A stretch of 8,659 nt of DNA, taken from positions 1 to 8,659 of the forward strand of contig JAHDIL010000054.1 of the NCBI GenBank assembly GCA_020630835.1, written 5' to 3'. A program made the translations under genes and the position numbers. Below, piece by piece: positions 6,601 to 8,659 of this stretch; within the stretch, counting starts at the first letter, position 1; each line of letters begins with the position of its first letter. The stretch comes from Verrucomicrobiota bacterium. GTDB taxonomy: Bacteria; Verrucomicrobiota; Verrucomicrobiia; Verrucomicrobiales; DEV007. The notes under the pieces are model-generated. The model saw nothing but the letters and a program-made list of their open reading frames with translations, was not told where the DNA came from and made no database searches.

Positions 6601-8520
6601 CTACAGCAGAGCAGGCTCGGGGTTTCCGACTTCAAGAGTGGAGAGAACTTTCTTCACACCTGCCTCGACCGTGATGCCATGCTTTGCCCTGAGTATGTCA
6701 GGCTTACCGTGTTCGATAAACTCGTCTGGCCAGCCTATACGCTGCACGGGCACGTTCAACCCGGCCTCGTGCAGGTGCTCGATAACCGCCGCGCCGAAAC
6801 CGTTGTGCAAAACGTGGTCTTCGAGCGTGAGAATAACCTTGCACTGCTTGGCGTATGTTTCGAGACAGGCTGCATCAAGAGGCTTGATAAAGCGTGGATT
6901 GATCAGGGCTATAGAGAGTCCCTGTTCACGGAGCTGCTCGGCAACAGCCTCTCCCATTTCAAACATATTCCCTAAACCAATGATGGCCGCGTCATCGCCA
7001 TCCTCAACAACCTCAAATTTTCCGATTTCGATGGCCTCTGGTTGGGCTTTAGGAGTAGCACCTGTGCCGGCACCTCGAGGGTAGCGAATAGCGATAGGGC
7101 CTTCGTCAAAGGTAGACATGGTGTAGAGCATGTCGGTAAACTCCTCTTCATCCTTCGCCTGCATAAGCACCCAGTTGGGGATGTGGCGCATGTAGCCGAT
7201 ATCAAAAAGACCGTGGTGAGTTGGGCCATCGTCACCGCTCAAGCCAGCACGGTCCATACAGAGGCGGACTGGCAGGCGCTGGATGCCAATATCGTGCACC
7301 GCCATGTCGTAAGCGCGTTGGAAGAAGGTTGAATAGATCGTGAGGAAGGGGCGAAGCCCTTTCTCAGCCATTCCACAGGCAAATAGCGCGGCATGTTCCT
7401 CGGCTATACCGACGTCGTAGTAGCGATCGGGGACCTGTTTTTGAAATTCTACTAGACCTGTGCCATTGGGCATAGCTGCCGTAATCGCGGTGATCTTCTC
7501 GTCTTGGAGCGCAATCTTGCCTAGCTCTGTTCCGTAGATTTGTGAAAAGGTAGGGAGATCGGTTGAGGGCGTCTCCCCAGTTTCAGTCTTATAGGGGCCA
7601 AGTCCATGAAACTTCATCGGGTTAGCTTTCGCGGGCTCATAGCCTCGCCCCTTTTCTGTAATGATGTGAAGAACCACAGGCTCGTCCTGTTCCTTAAGGA
7701 AATCGAAGGTCTTCACGAGAAGCTCCGTGTCGTGGCCGTCGATAGGCCCGTAGTAGTGCATGCCGAATTTCTCGAAGAGCGAGTTGGGGAAAAGCAGATT
7801 CTTCGCACCCGTTTCGACTTTTTGCGCAATAGTTCGGGCGCCCTTTCCCACTAGTTTCTCGATGAAATCAGCGGCTTTTTCATGAAGATGAGAGTATGTG
7901 GAACTGGTCTGCAGCGCATGGAAGTATTTGGCGATCGCACCCACATTTCGATCGATAGACCATTCATTGTCGTTGAGGACGAGGATGAATTTCTTGGTGG
8001 TGCTGGCGATATTATTGAGAGCCTCAAAGGTAGGGCCGCAGGTAAAGGCGGCATCTCCCGCTACCGCGACAACGTGTTCGTCGGTGCCTGCGAGGTCACG
8101 GGCGGCCGCCATACCAAGGGCAGCTGATACGGCAGTTCCCGCATGGCCGGCACCATAACAATCGTGCTCACTCTCGGTGCGTAGCAGGAAGCCGTTGAGA
8201 CCCTCATACTGCCGGATGGTGTGGATTTCGTCCCAGCGGCCGGTCAGCATCTTGTGGACATAGCCTTGGTGGCTAACATCAAAAACAAATTTATCCTTGG
8301 GCGTGGAGAAAACACGGTGCAGGGCAATGGAGAGCTCGACGACTCCGAGATTCGGGCCTAGATGTCCCCCTGTTTTGGCAAGGGAACCAATAAGGGTGCG
8401 CCGGATGCGCTCTGCGAGCTTAGGTAGATCCTCGATTGGCAAGCTCTTAAGAGATTCACCATTGTCGACCTTAGGCAGATCCTCGGTCGCAATATCAGGG
8501 AAGTTAGAATAATTCTCCAT
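6601..8520 (-). CDS. dxs: 1-deoxy-D-xylulose-5-phosphate synthase
   Basis: This thiamine-diphosphate enzyme condenses pyruvate with glyceraldehyde 3-phosphate to DXP, the first step of the MEP isoprenoid pathway, which also feeds thiamine and pyridoxal synthesis. From the ATG at 8518-8520 it has 639 residues, close to the usual 620-640. Visible motifs are GGHLGPNLG (51-59), DVSHQGYVHKMLTGR (81-95), GAGHAGTAVSAALGMA (123-138), the cofactor motif GDAAFTCG (155-162) ending in NDNEWSI (183-189), YYGPIDGHD (256-264), EKGRGY (289-294), DVGIAEEHAA (369-378) with the catalytic Glu, DRAGLSGDDGPTHHG (423-437) and IRYPRG (478-483). A transketolase C-terminal domain follows from about 495. The ATG is preferred to an in-frame GTG at 8583, because the added 21 residues (RLTRLRQCSTSPKIRTTLLK and so on) look unlike DXS and lie fully over xseB coding sequence. 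There is no clear Shine-Dalgarno, and the 17-base overlap with xseB suggests coupled translation. The cofactor motif reads GDA where most DXS proteins have GDG. Confidence 0.96.
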   Translation of the reverse strand: MENYSNFPDIATEDLPKVDNGESLKSLPIEDLPKLAERIRRTLIGSLAKTGGHLGPNLGVVELSIALHRVFSTPKDKFVFDVSHQGYVHKMLTGRWDEIHTIRQYEGLNGFLLRTESEHDCYGAGHAGTAVSAALGMAAARDLAGTDEHVVAVAGDAAFTCGPTFEALNNIASTTKKFILVLNDNEWSIDRNVGAIAKYFHALQTSSTYSHLHEKAADFIEKLVGKGARTIAQKVETGAKNLLFPNSLFEKFGMHYYGPIDGHDTELLVKTFDFLKEQDEPVVLHIITEKGRGYEPAKANPMKFHGLGPYKTETGETPSTDLPTFSQIYGTELGKIALQDEKITAITAAMPNGTGLVEFQKQVPDRYYDVGIAEEHAALFACGMAEKGLRPFLTIYSTFFQRAYDMAVHDIGIQRLPVRLCMDRAGLSGDDGPTHHGLFDIGYMRHIPNWVLMQAKDEEEFTDMLYTMSTFDEGPIAIRYPRGAGTGATPKAQPEAIEIGKFEVVEDGDDAAIIGLGNMFEMGEAVAEQLREQGLSIALINPRFIKPLDAACLETYAKQCKVILTLEDHVLHNGFGAAVIEHLHEAGLNVPVQRIGWPDEFIEHGKPDILRAKHGITVEAGVKKVLSTLEVGNPEPALL

Positions 8521-8659
8521 TTTCAGTAAAGTCGTCCGAATCTTCGGGCTTGTCGAGCATTGGCGCAGCCTTGTCAGACGCACCTCGCTCAGGGTTACGT
8601 CGCTCGCGTATGATGGTGATACGCTCAGTTGCGTCTTCCAGTAAGCGGTTACAGTGGTC
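8504..8659 (-). CDS. xseB: Exodeoxyribonuclease VII small subunit, C-terminal part (gene runs off the right edge)
   Basis: Reading leftward from the window edge, a frame stays open for 51 codons and ends with TAA at 8504-8506. The translation begins DHCNRLLEDATERITIIRER, which matches the end of the XseB helical hairpin (cysteine followed by a charged helix of the type xxLLxxAExRIxII). It closes with a charged tail, PEDSDDFTENGELF. XseB binds the large subunit XseA to form exonuclease VII, which degrades single-stranded DNA. xseB directly upstream of dxs is a common arrangement, and the last 17 bases overlap the dxs start. The main support is position plus the helix; with only 51 residues visible, the identity is probable rather than certain. 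Confidence 0.75.
   Translation of the reverse strand, partial: DHCNRLLEDATERITIIRERRNPERGASDKAAPMLDKPEDSDDFTENGELF

Noticed and set aside
6550..7084. Plus-strand open frames of 141 and 148 codons over the dxs gene
   Set aside because: They mirror the strong dxs coding sequence, have no domain signature, and overlap each other in different frames.
8521..8583. N-terminal extension of dxs from a GTG at 8583
   Set aside because: The extra 21 residues do not resemble DXS and lie over the xseB frame, which reads convincingly; the ATG at 8520 gives the usual length.

Overview
The window looks like a chromosomal segment of a Gram-negative bacterium of the PVC group, most likely Verrucomicrobiota (inference). 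A TolC-family outer-membrane channel gene and a signal-peptide-bearing periplasmic adaptor imply an outer membrane. The TolC protein and the PQQ-type propeller resemble, from memory of these families, those common in Planctomycetota and Verrucomicrobiota. An xseB-dxs pair with a short coding overlap fits the same placement. No RNA genes, IS elements, CRISPR arrays or integration scars were seen, and base composition looks even throughout.

The left half (1-4937) is read rightward. It holds the 3' part of a TolC-like channel gene that enters from the left edge. A strong hairpin-plus-T-tract terminator follows. Next come a short SecA-family ATPase gene and, 11 bases further on, a gene for a small HlyD/RND-type periplasmic adaptor. 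Channel, motor-like ATPase and adaptor are the parts of an envelope-spanning export machine. The ATPase is not a normal SecA, however: it stops just after the second nucleotide-binding domain and so lacks the two-helix finger, the helical wing domain and the zinc-binding tail. No inner-membrane pump (RND, ABC or MFS) is visible in the window. This tolC-secA-like-adaptor set is the best candidate here for a little-described system.

The right half (4952-8659) is read leftward. In transcription order it holds the 3' end of xseB (exodeoxyribonuclease VII small subunit), dxs (first enzyme of the non-mevalonate isoprenoid pathway) overlapping xseB by 17 bases, and, after an 83-base gap, a membrane-anchored PQQ-like beta-propeller protein. 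The two halves converge with only 14 bases between stop codons and no clear terminator there. No stretch longer than 300 bases lacks a gene; the largest gap, 1933-2067, holds the terminator and a possible promoter.
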